Part shown: positions 44,214-53,040 of the stretch, in pieces
Position numbering within the stretch: position 1 is the stretch's first letter
Layout: each line of letters starts with the position of its first letter
NCBI GenBank assembly: GCA_041501225.1
Contig: JBGQNR010000001.1
Coordinates: 1 to 64,000 of the forward strand
Reading direction: 5' to 3'
DNA: 64,000 nt
DNA from: JAFNAG01 sp041501225
Lineage (GTDB): Bacteria; Acidobacteriota; UBA6911
Notes under the pieces: model-generated
What the model was told of the DNA's origin: nothing
What the model saw: only the letters and a program-made list of their open reading frames with translations
Database searches by the model: none
Program-made: the position numbers and the translations under genes

Positions 44214-45588
44214 GAAAATCCAGCGTATCCACTTCGTGGGCATCGGCGGCATCGGCATGAGCGGCATTGCCGAGCTGCTGCTCAACCTCGGATACCAGGT
44301 TTCCGGCTCGGATCTCAAATCCGGTCCCATCACTCAGAGATTGTCGGCCTTGGGCGGCAAGATCTACGCAGCACACTCCGCCAGGAATGTGCATGACGCC
44401 AATGTCGTGGTGTTCTCCTCTGCAGTGCGCCAGGACAACGTCGAGGTCGTAGAAGCGAAAAAGCTCCAGATTCCCGTGATTCCGCGGGCCGAGATGCTCG
44501 CCGAGCTCATGCGATTGAAATATGGCGTCGCCATTGCCGGATCCCACGGGAAAACGACCACGACCTCGATGGTTGCCACCGTGCTTGTGCATGGAGGGTA
44601 CGACCCTACCGTTGTTATCGGCGGCAGGCTCAATGCTCTCGGCAGCAACGCCAAGCTGGGGAAGGGCGAATTTCTGGTCGCTGAGGCAGACGAGAGCGAC
44701 GGCTCATTCCTCAAACTCAGTCCGACCCTGGCAGTAGTCACCAATATCGATAGGGAGCACTTGGATCATTACGCAGGCCTGGCCGAGATTGAAGCTGCCT
44801 TTGCGATGTTCGTCAACAAGGTTCCCTTCTACGGCGCCGCCGCGCTGTGCCTCGATGATCCTAATGTGCAGGCGATCATTCCCCGGGTCGAGCGCCGCAT
44901 CATCACCTATGGAACCAGCAAACAGGCCGATCTTGTGGCCTCACGCATCGAGTTTCAGGGTTTCGGCTGCTGCTATCAGGCACGATATCAGGGGAATGTG
45001 CTCGGCACCATATCGTTAAAGGTGCCGGGCCAACATGGCGTGCTGAATTCGCTCGCCGCGCTTGCCATCGGTCTGGAGCTGGATATCCCGGTGAAGAAGA
45101 TCATCGCGGCCCTGGGCGATTTCCAGAACGCCGACCGGCGCTTCCAGATCAAGGGCGAGAAACAGGGAGTTCTGGTCGTGGACGACTATGGGCACCACCC
45201 AACCGAGATCATTGCGACCCTGGATGCCGCCCACAATGCATCCGACCGGCGCATCATCGCTGTGTTCCAGCCACACCGCTATACACGCACCCAGGCGCTG
45301 GAAGAGGAATTTGCGCGCGCCTTCTACCACGCGGATATTGTGATTGTGCTGCCGATCTATGCCGCCGGAGAGGATGCCATTCCAGGAGTGACGGCCGAGA
45401 AGCTGGCGGGCATGATCAAAAAGCATGGTCATCGTGACGTAACCTACGCACCGGACTTCCCCGCCGCGGTCCAGATGCTGAGAACCAGGCTGCAGGAAGG
45501 CGATCTGCTGCTCACGTTCGGGGCCGGCGACGTGTGGAAGATCGGGGAGGAGTGGTTGGGGAACGGGGAGACGAAGCATGGAGATTAA
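44206..45588 (+). CDS. murC: UDP-MurNAc:L-alanine ligase MurC
   Basis: A 460-residue Mur ligase catalysing the first amino-acid addition. It begins with the Rossmann motif HFVGIGGIGMSGIAELLL, has SGSDLKSG, the ATP motif AGSHGKTTTTSM, DESDGSFL, NIDREHLDHY, and DDYGHHPTEI, all MurC hallmarks. It overlaps ftsQ by eleven bases. The usual murB and ddl genes are missing between murC and ftsQ. Confidence 0.97.
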   Translation: MFKKIQRIHFVGIGGIGMSGIAELLLNLGYQVSGSDLKSGPITQRLSALGGKIYAAHSARNVHDANVVVFSSAVRQDNVEVVEAKKLQIPVIPRAEMLAELMRLKYGVAIAGSHGKTTTTSMVATVLVHGGYDPTVVIGGRLNALGSNAKLGKGEFLVAEADESDGSFLKLSPTLAVVTNIDREHLDHYAGLAEIEAAFAMFVNKVPFYGAAALCLDDPNVQAIIPRVERRIITYGTSKQADLVASRIEFQGFGCCYQARYQGNVLGTISLKVPGQHGVLNSLAALAIGLELDIPVKKIIAALGDFQNADRRFQIKGEKQGVLVVDDYGHHPTEIIATLDAAHNASDRRIIAVFQPHRYTRTQALEEEFARAFYHADIVIVLPIYAAGEDAIPGVTAEKLAGMIKKHGHRDVTYAPDFPAAVQMLRTRLQEGDLLLTFGAGDVWKIGEEWLGNGETKHGD

Positions 45589-46516
45589 AACCGGTCAAGC
45601 GCACAGCGAGCCCGAAAATCCCGCGGTCATGGTCCCTCCCGACCGGGGACGCTCGGGGCGCAAAAAAATCGCGCAAAAACAGCAGCGCTCCAAACCTCTC
45701 GGAGCCCGCCTGCTTACCCTGCTCAAAGTGCTGGCTGTGGTGAGTTTGTTTGCGCTTGTGGCCATGGCCGCATTCTCCGTCCATCGCTATGCGTATTCGA
45801 CGGGTCTGCTCACCCTCCGCACCGTCAGCGTCGAGGGTTGCAGGCATTCTGACGCGGGGACAGTAGAGTCCATCGTGCGAAGGGAATTTCTGGTTAACAT
45901 CCTCCGGATCGACTTAAAGCAATTGCGCTCGCGCCTGGAGCAGGAACCCTGGATTCGCAGGGTCGAAGTCCGCCGGATCCTCCCTTCGACTCTCAAGATC
46001 AAGGTGCAGGAACGCGTGCCCACGGTAATCGCGGAAATTGGCGGTAATCTGGAGCTGCTGGACAACGAGGGCTTTCTTCTCGACCACTACGATACCGCTT
46101 ACGGAAAGATGGACGCCCCCGTATTCACCGGCCTGCGTGGTGATGATGCCGCATCCTACAAGGTACTCCAGGAAGACAACTCTTCCCGCGTGCGCATCGG
46201 AGTTCAAGTGCTCGCGGAACTCGCGGCTGGATCGCCCGATTTCACGCGCGCGCTCTCCGAGGTCGACCTTTCCGACCCTGCCAACGTCAAGGTTCTGCTC
46301 GTGGACGACACGGCAGAGGTATTTCTGGGGGACCGTGATTTCCTGAGACGATTCCAGATGTTCATGTCCAACCTGCCGCAGTACCGGGATCTGAAAGCGC
46401 AGGGGAAGGATATCGCAGCCGTGGATCTGCGATTCGACAGCCAGATCGTCTATCGCTTGAGACATCCGGTGGCCGAACAGGCGGAAGCCAAGCCCAAGAC
46501 GAGCCGGAATCATTAG
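45578..46516 (+). CDS. ftsQ: Cell division protein FtsQ/DivIB
   Basis: A 312-residue bitopic division protein. A long basic cytoplasmic tail (about 1-45) leads to a membrane helix (about LAVVSLFALVAMAAFSVH), then a POTRA domain (LRTVSVEGCRHSDAGTVESI, key words VEGxxxxDA), the RRILPSTLKIKVQERVPTVI segment and a beta domain. It links FtsL and FtsB to the early divisome. It ends 22 bases before ftsA. Confidence 0.9.
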   Translation: MEIKTGQAHSEPENPAVMVPPDRGRSGRKKIAQKQQRSKPLGARLLTLLKVLAVVSLFALVAMAAFSVHRYAYSTGLLTLRTVSVEGCRHSDAGTVESIVRREFLVNILRIDLKQLRSRLEQEPWIRRVEVRRILPSTLKIKVQERVPTVIAEIGGNLELLDNEGFLLDHYDTAYGKMDAPVFTGLRGDDAASYKVLQEDNSSRVRIGVQVLAELAAGSPDFTRALSEVDLSDPANVKVLLVDDTAEVFLGDRDFLRRFQMFMSNLPQYRDLKAQGKDIAAVDLRFDSQIVYRLRHPVAEQAEAKPKTSRNH

Positions 46517-46538
46517 AGAGCGAGGAGTTGGTGGAGCT

Positions 46539-47768
46539 GTGAATAAAAAGGAAAAAGTTGTATGCGGTCTGGACGTCGGTACCGAAAAGGTCTGCTGCCT
46601 GATCGCTCGCGTCCGGCCTGATGACAGTCTGGAAGTGGTCGGGAGCGGGTACGCTCAATCGGCAGGGCTGAAAAAGGGCATGGTGGTTGATTTGGAAGAG
46701 GCTGCGACGACGATCCGTAAAGCTGCCCAGGAAGCAGAGATGAAATCCCGGCTTTCCGTGGACTGGGTCACGGTGGGTGTTTCCGGCGACCACATCCAGA
46801 GCTTCGATTGTCATGGCGCCGTGCCGGTGAACGGAAAACACCACGAGGTTACCGCGGAAGACATCGCGCAAGTCATCAAAGCAGCCCAAACCGTTCCGAT
46901 CCCGGCGGAGCGGGAGGTGATCCACGTGCTGCCGCAGGAGTTTTTCCTGGACAACCGCGGCGACATTCGCAATCCGGTGGGGCTCACCGGGCAGCGGCTG
47001 GATGTGGATCTCCACGTCGTCACATGCGACAGCGCGCTGACGCAAAACCTGATCAACGCCGTAAACAAAGCGCAGATGCGCGTCAGCAAGGTGGTCCTGC
47101 CGCAGCTTGCAGGGGCCCAGGCGGTACTGACGCCAGACGAAAGTGAGCTGGGTACAGCCCTGATCGACATCGGCGGCGGTACGGCAGACATCGCCCTGAT
47201 CCTGCGTGACGCCTTGCGTTACTGCTACGTCCTGCCGGTCGGGGGCTGGCATTTCACCCGGGATCTCGCCGTGGGCCTGCGAACCACGATCGAGGAGGCG
47301 GAGCGCATCAAAAAAGAGCATGGCAGCGTTTATGTTCAACCGACTGCTGACGACGAGGTCGTCGAGTATGTAGGGGTCGCCACGCGCGGGCCGCGCGACT
47401 TCCCGCGCAGCCACATCTGCGAGATCCTGCGCGCCCGTGCCATCGAGATGTTGGAACTGATCAAAGACCGTATCTCACGTTCCGGATACCGCGACCAGAT
47501 CGTCGCCGGCGCGGTTCTCACGGGAGGAGCAAGCATGCTGGATGGGCTGCTGCCTCTGGCCGAACAGATTCTCGAAATGCCTGTGCGGCAGGGATTGCCC
47601 CAGGGCCTGCGCGGGCTTGCTGAAGAGTTGGTCCATCCGGTATATGCGACTGCCATCGGGCTGACCATGTTTGCGAGCCAGAACGGCGGCGAGCGCAGGT
47701 CTCAGAACGGCAAGGCAAATTCCACACCCGGATTTATTAACAAATTCCTGTCATGGATAGGCAGTTAG
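46539..47768 (+). CDS. ftsA: Cell division protein FtsA
   Basis: A 409-residue actin-like protein that tethers FtsZ to the membrane. It starts with GTG (VNKKEKVVCGLDVGTEKVCC), preceded by GGAG-type sequence. It has the phosphate-1 loop GLDVGTEK, the SHS2/1C domain, GTALIDIGGGTADIALI and GAVLTGGASMLDG. The C terminus ends in an amphipathic, membrane-targeting-like helix (FINKFLSWIGS). It overlaps the ftsZ upstream region. Confidence 0.96.
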   Translation: MNKKEKVVCGLDVGTEKVCCLIARVRPDDSLEVVGSGYAQSAGLKKGMVVDLEEAATTIRKAAQEAEMKSRLSVDWVTVGVSGDHIQSFDCHGAVPVNGKHHEVTAEDIAQVIKAAQTVPIPAEREVIHVLPQEFFLDNRGDIRNPVGLTGQRLDVDLHVVTCDSALTQNLINAVNKAQMRVSKVVLPQLAGAQAVLTPDESELGTALIDIGGGTADIALILRDALRYCYVLPVGGWHFTRDLAVGLRTTIEEAERIKKEHGSVYVQPTADDEVVEYVGVATRGPRDFPRSHICEILRARAIEMLELIKDRISRSGYRDQIVAGAVLTGGASMLDGLLPLAEQILEMPVRQGLPQGLRGLAEELVHPVYATAIGLTMFASQNGGERRSQNGKANSTPGFINKFLSWIGS

Positions 47769-47791
47769 CATTTCAAGTCAAAGGAGAAACA

Positions 47792-48964
47792 ATGCAAGGG
47801 GAGAAACTGCGGTTTGACGAAGCGGCACCAAAATTCAGTTTTGACACGGACAGGCAACCGCCCGCCAAGATCAAAGTAGTCGGCATCGGGGGCGCTGGCG
47901 GCAACGCGGTAAACCGCATGATCCAGGCAAAAATCGAGGGGGTGGATTTTATCGCCGCCAATACCGACCTGCAGGCACTGCGGAGTTCGATCGCACCCAT
48001 CAAACTCCAGATCGGGGCCAAGCTCACCGCCGGTTTGGGCTGCGGCGCAATCCCTGAGCGCGGGCGCCAGGCGGCGCTCGAGGATACCGAGCGGATTATC
48101 GAATTGCTCGATGGCGCCGACATGGTGTTCATTACCTGCGGCATGGGTGGCGGCACGGGAACAGGCGCCGCCCCGGTGATCGCAAGCCTCGCTACCGAGT
48201 TGAGCGCTCTCACCGTTGGAGTCGTGACCAAGCCGTTCAACTTCGAAGGCAAGAAACGCATGGCGCACGCCGATCAGGGCATCAACGAACTCAAGGAGGC
48301 TGTCGACACCCTGATCACGATCCCGAATGAACGCCTCCTCTATGCAATGGGAGCCGATGCCCTGCTGGAGGATTCATTCCGTTATGCCGACGATGTCCTC
48401 TGCCAGGCGGTTCAGGGGATCTCCGATATCATCACCATGCCCGGCGTGGTGAATGTCGATTTCGCCGACGTTCGCACCATCATGGCGGGAAAAGGCATGG
48501 CCCTCATGGGAACGGGCGTCGCCGAAGGTGAGAATCGCGCGGTCGAAGCCGCCCAGCGTGCCATCGCCAGCCCGCTGCTGGAAGAGACGTCGATCCGGGG
48601 AGCCAAAGGGGTTCTCATCAACATTACCGCGACACGCAGCTCGCTCCGATTGCAGGAGGTCGACGCCGCAGCCAAGATCATTGAGGAGGCTGCCAATCCC
48701 GAGGACACCATCTTCGGGGCGGTCTATGACGAAACCATGGGAGACCGGATCAAGATCACCGTCATCGCCACGGGATTCAATTACAGGACCGCCAGCGAGC
48801 CGCTGCGTGCGTCCAATGTCATCCCGCTGGGTTCCGCTGGCGATGCGCTCGGGCGCGCGCTCGAACACCACGCCGCCTCGGAGAAGTCGATCGACTATCG
48901 TCTTGCATCGCTTAAGAACGACCTTGACGAGCCGGCCTTCCTGCGCCGGCGCGCCGAGAAGTAG
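47792..48964 (+). CDS. ftsZ: Cell division GTPase FtsZ
   Basis: A 390-residue tubulin homologue that forms the Z ring. The tubulin signature GGGTGTGAAP, the N-terminal GIGGAGGNAVNRM, the T7 loop NVDFADVRTIM and a C-terminal conserved peptide (DEPAFLRRRAEK) that binds FtsA are present. The T3 loop reads GLGCGAIPERG (about 81-91) instead of the near-universal GLGAGANPExG. ATG at 47792 is preferred because AAAGGAG lies five bases upstream. It is the last gene of the cluster. Confidence 0.97.
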   Translation: MQGEKLRFDEAAPKFSFDTDRQPPAKIKVVGIGGAGGNAVNRMIQAKIEGVDFIAANTDLQALRSSIAPIKLQIGAKLTAGLGCGAIPERGRQAALEDTERIIELLDGADMVFITCGMGGGTGTGAAPVIASLATELSALTVGVVTKPFNFEGKKRMAHADQGINELKEAVDTLITIPNERLLYAMGADALLEDSFRYADDVLCQAVQGISDIITMPGVVNVDFADVRTIMAGKGMALMGTGVAEGENRAVEAAQRAIASPLLEETSIRGAKGVLINITATRSSLRLQEVDAAAKIIEEAANPEDTIFGAVYDETMGDRIKITVIATGFNYRTASEPLRASNVIPLGSAGDALGRALEHHAASEKSIDYRLASLKNDLDEPAFLRRRAEK

Positions 48965-48976
48965 GGCTCACCCAAG

Positions 48977-49034
48977 GAATGACGAGTGACGAGTGGCGGT
49001 ATCCCCCTCACACCTCATGAGTCACTCGTCATTC
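48977..49034. repeat. Heptad-type palindromic intergenic repeat after ftsZ
   Basis: A 14-base perfect inverted repeat (48977-48990 and 49021-49034, loop of 30) made of GACGAGT/GAATGAC-type heptads, between convergent ftsZ and the rhomboid gene. It shares the heptad organisation, but not the exact unit, of the palindrome between atpD and atpC. It may terminate transcription from one or both sides. Confidence 0.8.
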
Positions 49035-49049
49035 GTGATTCGCTGCTCA

Positions 49050-49802
49050 TCAATGTATGGTGGGCTTCTTCTGCTCGTCCATCTTGCGGCGCATCTCAGC
49101 GTAATACACCTCGAACTGCCGCTTGAGCTCCTCGCGTTTCCGATCGTTCTGGTGCATCACCAGACGCTGCATCCAATCGCGCCCCTTGAGAAATACCAGG
49201 CCGACCAGGAGGCCGCCGAGATGTGCAATGTTCGCCACTCCGGGCTGGCTGCCGGTGAGAGGTGCGAGGAAGGCTAACACGCCCATGAAGAACACCAGCC
49301 ATTTGACCTTCACGGGGAAAAGAAGATACAGGTAGACCAGCCGGTTCGGATAGAGCATCCCATAGGCGAGCAGCAAGCCGTAAACTGCGCCGGACGCGCC
49401 GATGGTGATCGAGATGGCATTCGGAGCCACCAGGTAAGAGCAGACGCCCGCTCCGATTCCGGTGACCAGATAGTAAGTAAGAAAACGCTTCGATCCCCAA
49501 ACACGTTCCAGGTCGTTTCCGAACATGTACAGGGTAATCATGTTGATGAAGATATGGAAAAACCCGTTGGCGCCTGCGGTGTCGTGGAGAAACATGTAAC
49601 TCACGAGCTGCCAGATCATGCCCTGATGCGTCACACGCCAGGGCATCAAACCCAAATATGCTTCGATGAGATGGATTCCGGCCGCCCTGGCCAGGATCTG
49701 CAGCACCCAGACCGCCACGTTGCTGATGATCAGCGTCTTGACGGTCTTTGTAATGGGCCCACCAAAAGACACAGACGGCGAGTTCGAATAGTAATAAGCC
49801 AT
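49050..49802 (-). CDS. Rhomboid-family intramembrane serine protease
   Basis: A 250-residue membrane protein. Six or so hydrophobic segments include the catalytic motif GASGAVYG with nucleophile Ser137 and HLGG with catalytic His194, and the HIFINMITLYMFG segment that contains the oxyanion-side His/Asn. Cleavage substrates are unknown. I start at the ATG at 49802 (MAYYYSNSPSVSFGGP), a typical N terminus for this family, rather than at a TTG at 49883 or an ATG at 49868. It converges on ftsZ. Confidence 0.88.
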   Translation of the reverse strand: MAYYYSNSPSVSFGGPITKTVKTLIISNVAVWVLQILARAAGIHLIEAYLGLMPWRVTHQGMIWQLVSYMFLHDTAGANGFFHIFINMITLYMFGNDLERVWGSKRFLTYYLVTGIGAGVCSYLVAPNAISITIGASGAVYGLLLAYGMLYPNRLVYLYLLFPVKVKWLVFFMGVLAFLAPLTGSQPGVANIAHLGGLLVGLVFLKGRDWMQRLVMHQNDRKREELKRQFEVYYAEMRRKMDEQKKPTIH

Positions 49803-49935
49803 GCCCAAATAGTAGGGCAATCCCGAAGTGATTTCAATCCACGTCCCGATCGGCAGGAGAAACCGCATGAGCGAGAAAATCAAGGAATCACAATAAGATC
49901 CAGAAACCGGCCTCCAATCCTCCCGAAAACTGTGC

Positions 49936-50018
49936 CGCCCCTGCAGGGCTCATGCGCGCAGCATGCCCTTCCCCAGGGCTTGCGCCCTGGGCTATCGCTG
50001 TGGCGCCCCATGCGGGGC
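49936..50018. repeat. Cluster of GC-rich hairpins upstream of rph
   Basis: Successive palindromes: GCCC...GGGC near 49938-49950, CCCAGGGC with GCCCTGGG (49972-49979 and 49984-49991), and GCCCC with GGGGC (50005-50009 and 50014-50018). The stacking of three small GC-rich hairpins in about 80 bases resembles interspersed palindromic-repeat elements seen repeatedly in some GC-rich genomes. Confidence 0.65.
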
Positions 50019-50118
50019 TTGCCGGTGTCTGAATCGCAGATGACGATACTGATTCCGGTCCCTGGTTCTGAGTGGTAAAATGTCGACTTTCAGTCACCAC
50101 ACATTTAGCGGAGCATCC

Positions 50119-50871
50119 ATGAGACGCAACGGGCGAGCCCCCGATTCAATGCGGGAAGTGCAGATCGAGCTGGACTACACGAAACATGCCGAAGGATCGG
50201 TATTGATCAGTATCGGCGACACCAGGGTATTGTGCACCTGCAGCATTGAAGACAAGGTGCCCCCCTTCCTGTTTCAGGCAAATCAGGGCTGGGTGACCGC
50301 CGAGTATGGAATGGTGCCCCGTTCGACCAACACCCGCACCCCGCGTGAGGCCGCGCGTGGCAAGCAATCGGGCCGCACGGTCGAGATCCAGCGCCTGATC
50401 GGGCGCTCGCTGCGCAGCGTGGCAAACCTGGCGCTTTTGGGCAAGCGCAGTCTGCTCATCGATTGCGACGTGATTCAGGCCGACGGCGGAACCCGCACCG
50501 CGTCGATCACCGGCGGCTTTCTAGCGCTCGCACTCGCGGTCAACAAACTCCTGGACCGGAAACTGCTGGAATACTCTCCGCTGGTCGATTTGGTTGCCGC
50601 CACCAGCATCGGCATCGTGGGGAATATTCCGTGCCTGGATCTGGACTATGAAGAGGATTCCAACGCAGCCGTGGATATGAACCTGGTGATGACCGGCAGC
50701 AAACGTTTCGTAGAACTCCAGGGAACCGCCGAGAAGCAGCCCTTCACGGCAGAGCAACTGCAGGCTCTGCTGGGGCTGGGTTCCCAAGGCATCGACGGGC
50801 TCATCCAGGCCCAGAAGACCGCTCTCGAAACACGCGGCATAGACGTCCGCCGCCTTATCGGTTCGAGATAG
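50119..50871 (+). CDS. rph: Ribonuclease PH
   Basis: A 250-residue phosphorolytic 3'-exoribonuclease that trims tRNA precursors. Motifs are RRNGRAPDSMREVQIE, GWVTAEYGMVPRSTNTR, the RTVEIQRLIGRSLR phosphate-binding segment and DCDVIQADGGTRTASITG. The ATG at 50119 is used because GCGGAGC lies upstream and the family begins at RxxGR. A 13-residue in-frame extension is not supported. rdgB follows, a common pairing. Confidence 0.97.
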   Translation: MRRNGRAPDSMREVQIELDYTKHAEGSVLISIGDTRVLCTCSIEDKVPPFLFQANQGWVTAEYGMVPRSTNTRTPREAARGKQSGRTVEIQRLIGRSLRSVANLALLGKRSLLIDCDVIQADGGTRTASITGGFLALALAVNKLLDRKLLEYSPLVDLVAATSIGIVGNIPCLDLDYEEDSNAAVDMNLVMTGSKRFVELQGTAEKQPFTAEQLQALLGLGSQGIDGLIQAQKTALETRGIDVRRLIGSR

Positions 50872-50980
50872 GCGCACGAGCCGCGGGTTTTTCAGGCTCA
50901 ACACCGCATCAAGAGCAACCCGGTAAATGCGAGTCTCAGCCGCCACCTGCCATCCGTAATTGCATAGGAAGAAGTCAACC

Positions 50981-51580
50981 ATGGTGAGTTCGTTCCCCAG
51001 AATTGTCCTGGCAACTCGCAATCACGGCAAGCTGCGCGAGTTTCGGGCTCTACTGCTGCCTGCCGGATGGGAGATGATCGGTTTGTCGGATCTGTACATA
51101 GAAAGGGATGTGGCCGAAACGGGCGGTTCCTTCGCAGAGAATGCGCGTTTGAAGGCGCTCGCCTATGCCGAGGAAACGGACCTTCCTGTGCTCGCCGACG
51201 ATTCGGGGCTCGAGGTCTTCTCCCTGGGTGGCAAACCAGGAATCGAATCCGCTCGCTATGCAGGTCCTGGCGCTTCGGATGGCGATCGAGTGCGCAAACT
51301 TCTGGCCGAACTGAAACGAATCCGCGCTGATCGAGCCGCTCGCTTCGTTTGCGCCCTGGCGTTGGCACGCCGAGGTGTGATGATCATGGAAGCCGAGGGC
51401 GAATGTCGCGGTGAGATTGCACTCGAGCCCCGTGGCACCCATGGATTCGGCTATGATCCGATTTTCTGGTTTCCTGACCTGGGAAAAACTTTCGCCGAAT
51501 TGGATGAGGCGGAAAAGAACCAGTATAGTCACCGGGCACACGCGTTCAGAGCATTGTTGGCCAAATCTTTTCGCCTATAA
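50981..51580 (+). CDS. rdgB: Non-canonical purine NTP pyrophosphatase RdgB/HAM1
   Basis: A 199-residue enzyme that hydrolyses XTP and (d)ITP to the monophosphates, keeping deaminated purines out of nucleic acids. Motifs are LATRNHGKLREF near the N terminus, GSFAENARLKA, VLADDSGLEV and FGYDPIFW. The ATG at 50981, preceded by AGGAAG, is preferred over an upstream TTG. The gene ends about 190 bases before tRNA-Pro. Confidence 0.95.
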   Translation: MVSSFPRIVLATRNHGKLREFRALLLPAGWEMIGLSDLYIERDVAETGGSFAENARLKALAYAEETDLPVLADDSGLEVFSLGGKPGIESARYAGPGASDGDRVRKLLAELKRIRADRAARFVCALALARRGVMIMEAEGECRGEIALEPRGTHGFGYDPIFWFPDLGKTFAELDEAEKNQYSHRAHAFRALLAKSFRL

Positions 51581-51591
51581 ACAGATTGAAA

Positions 51592-51650
51592 CCGCGCAAC
51601 ACACGAACCACACGAACGCATCCGTTTCGTGTCTTTCGCGTGTGTCGTGG
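51592..51650. repeat. Imperfect palindrome, relative of the 713-763 repeat
   Basis: Arms 51592-51616 and 51626-51650 match at 18 of 25 positions around a nine-base loop and share the ACACGAA word with the repeat near position 720. It lies just downstream of rdgB, where it could act in transcript termination or stability. Confidence 0.65.
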
Positions 51651-51767
51651 TTCAGATTGCTTTCCCGCGGCTGGTCTTTTAAGGGATGTGCCAACCGCAA
51701 AAGTTTCCCACCGACACGGGTGGCACAAAGTCCTAAACTGGGTTAGAATAAACGCCTCATCACGGGT

Positions 51768-51844
51768 CGGGGCATAGCGCAGCCTGGTAGCGCGCCTGCC
51801 TTGGGCGCAGGAGGTCTCCAGTTCAAATCTGGATGCCCCGACCA
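51768..51844 (+). tRNA. tRNA-Pro (anticodon UGG)
   Basis: A complete cloverleaf can be folded: acceptor stem CGGGGCA with TGCCCCG, D-arm with GCGC/GCGC, anticodon stem CCTGC with GCAGG around the loop CTTGGGC (anticodon TGG), and T-arm TCCAG with CTGGA around TTCAAAT. The discriminator A and encoded CCA end at 51844. A -10-like TAGAAT lies at 51744-51749. The 3' half is duplicated exactly at 56262-56314. Confidence 0.95.
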
Positions 51845-51849
51845 ATAGA
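51797..51849 (+). repeat. Putative attL: 53-bp direct repeat, tRNA-embedded copy
   Basis: Bases from the 3' side of the anticodon stem region through the CCA and five bases beyond are identical over 53 bases to 56262-56314. This copy is part of the complete tRNA-Pro, so it is the side on which the tRNA was restored during integration. Confidence 0.85.
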
Positions 51850-52329
51850 ATCAAGCACTTACGGCCATTCCGGCCCGCCCCGAAAAACCCGCTGTAGTCG
51901 TTTTTATAGCTGCTGATATCCTCACGTTTCAACTCCTGTAGACGCTCCGAGCCGCAAGTCCTGTTGGAAGAAAAAGCTGTATGACCAGACCTGCAAGCAA
52001 TCTAAACAATGCCGGTCCGATGGGCCGACTGGCCATGGGTAATCCATTAACATTGATCATGCCTATGTACGGCTTAGCCATTACACAGCCAGTTGGAGTG
52101 GGATTGCGGAGGATGGTCCCGGGCCGGGCCTCGCCGTCTGCGAAACCGCTCCCGCTTTCCGGCCAGCAGAAGACGGGCGAACTTGGCGATGCAACCTGGA
52201 GCGCAAAGAGAAAAAAGGCTGCGGACGCATCGGCCTGACGAGGAATGCCGTAGCCCGGGAGAGCCTTCCCGCAGTTCTTAATCCGCCCAGGGCAGCATCG
52301 CAGGAGCACCAGAGGTTTGGGCTGCGTCA
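51850..52329. other. Left part of the island, no convincing gene
   Basis: About 480 bases directly after tRNA-Pro. Open frames exist on both strands (for example 51981-52238 plus, and 51929-52606 minus, which overlaps a real gene), but none has a ribosome-binding site together with recognisable sequence. It may contain decayed coding sequence. Confidence 0.4.
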
Positions 52330-53040
52330 CTATTGCTTCGTCAGTACCAACGGGAGTGCTTTGCCGCCCTGCAACCACTCGCCGGTCAATGTTTTTCCAT
52401 CTCCGCTCAGGCTGCCATGGTATTCCGCGGGGATGAGCTTCACCTCGAGTTTGAGCAGATTCTCGCCGGCACTGATGAAACTGATCGGTATTCCCATAGC
52501 CCCCTGATCCGGACTGTCGATGGTGCCAACAGCAAGACCGTCTTTGTTTGAAAGATTGAAATTGAGGTGGATTGACCCCCCAGAGGTGCCCAATTTCCCT
52601 TCCCATTTGCCCGTGAACTTCTCCGGTATTGCTGGAATCTGGGCAGGCACGGAAACCTTGGCCTCCCCGGTTCTCTTCAAGGTGAATGGCGCGCTACTGC
52701 CCGCTTGAGAGAATTCCCCTGACAAGGTGGTGCCATCATCAGACAACTTCCCCTTAAATACGGGATCGCCCTGACCTCCGGGAAGCCCAAAGCTGACTGA
52801 TTCGCCCGAAACGGACACGTTGCTCAGGGGCAGATCTTTTATGGCCTGGTCCGGAATATCGAAATCACCAATCCAGGTGCCCTTGGCATCACGGTCGAGG
52901 TCGACGATCACCTTCAGTTTGCCGGAGGGGAGCGTAATGCTACCCTCCCAGTGGCTGGCAGGACTCACTTTTGTCTGAGCGTTAGACGTGGCGGAAAAAA
53001 CAAAATACGAGCAAAAACAGAAACAAACAAAACGATTCAC
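52330..53040 (-). CDS. Secreted hypothetical protein with two beta-rich repeats
   Basis: About 236 residues. A hydrophobic, aromatic/Cys-rich signal peptide (NRFVCFCFCSYFVFSATSNA) is followed by two similar segments, each beginning with a Trp-Gly motif (SHWEGSITLPSGKLKVIVDL and GKWEGKLGTSGGSIHLNFNL, key residues W-x-G...G-x-L) and each ending in a G-x-W-type strand such as LSGEFSQAG and LTGEWLQGG. This looks like a duplicated all-beta domain. I know no family with certainty. Starting at GTG (53040) gives GGAGG spaced by six bases. The ATG two codons earlier overlaps the site. Confidence 0.65.
   Translation of the reverse strand: MNRFVCFCFCSYFVFSATSNAQTKVSPASHWEGSITLPSGKLKVIVDLDRDAKGTWIGDFDIPDQAIKDLPLSNVSVSGESVSFGLPGGQGDPVFKGKLSDDGTTLSGEFSQAGSSAPFTLKRTGEAKVSVPAQIPAIPEKFTGKWEGKLGTSGGSIHLNFNLSNKDGLAVGTIDSPDQGAMGIPISFISAGENLLKLEVKLIPAEYHGSLSGDGKTLTGEWLQGGKALPLVLTKQ

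Noticed and set aside
51929..52606. Minus-strand frame (225 codons) in the left part of the island
   Set aside because: It overlaps the better supported secreted-protein gene and shows no recognisable motif.
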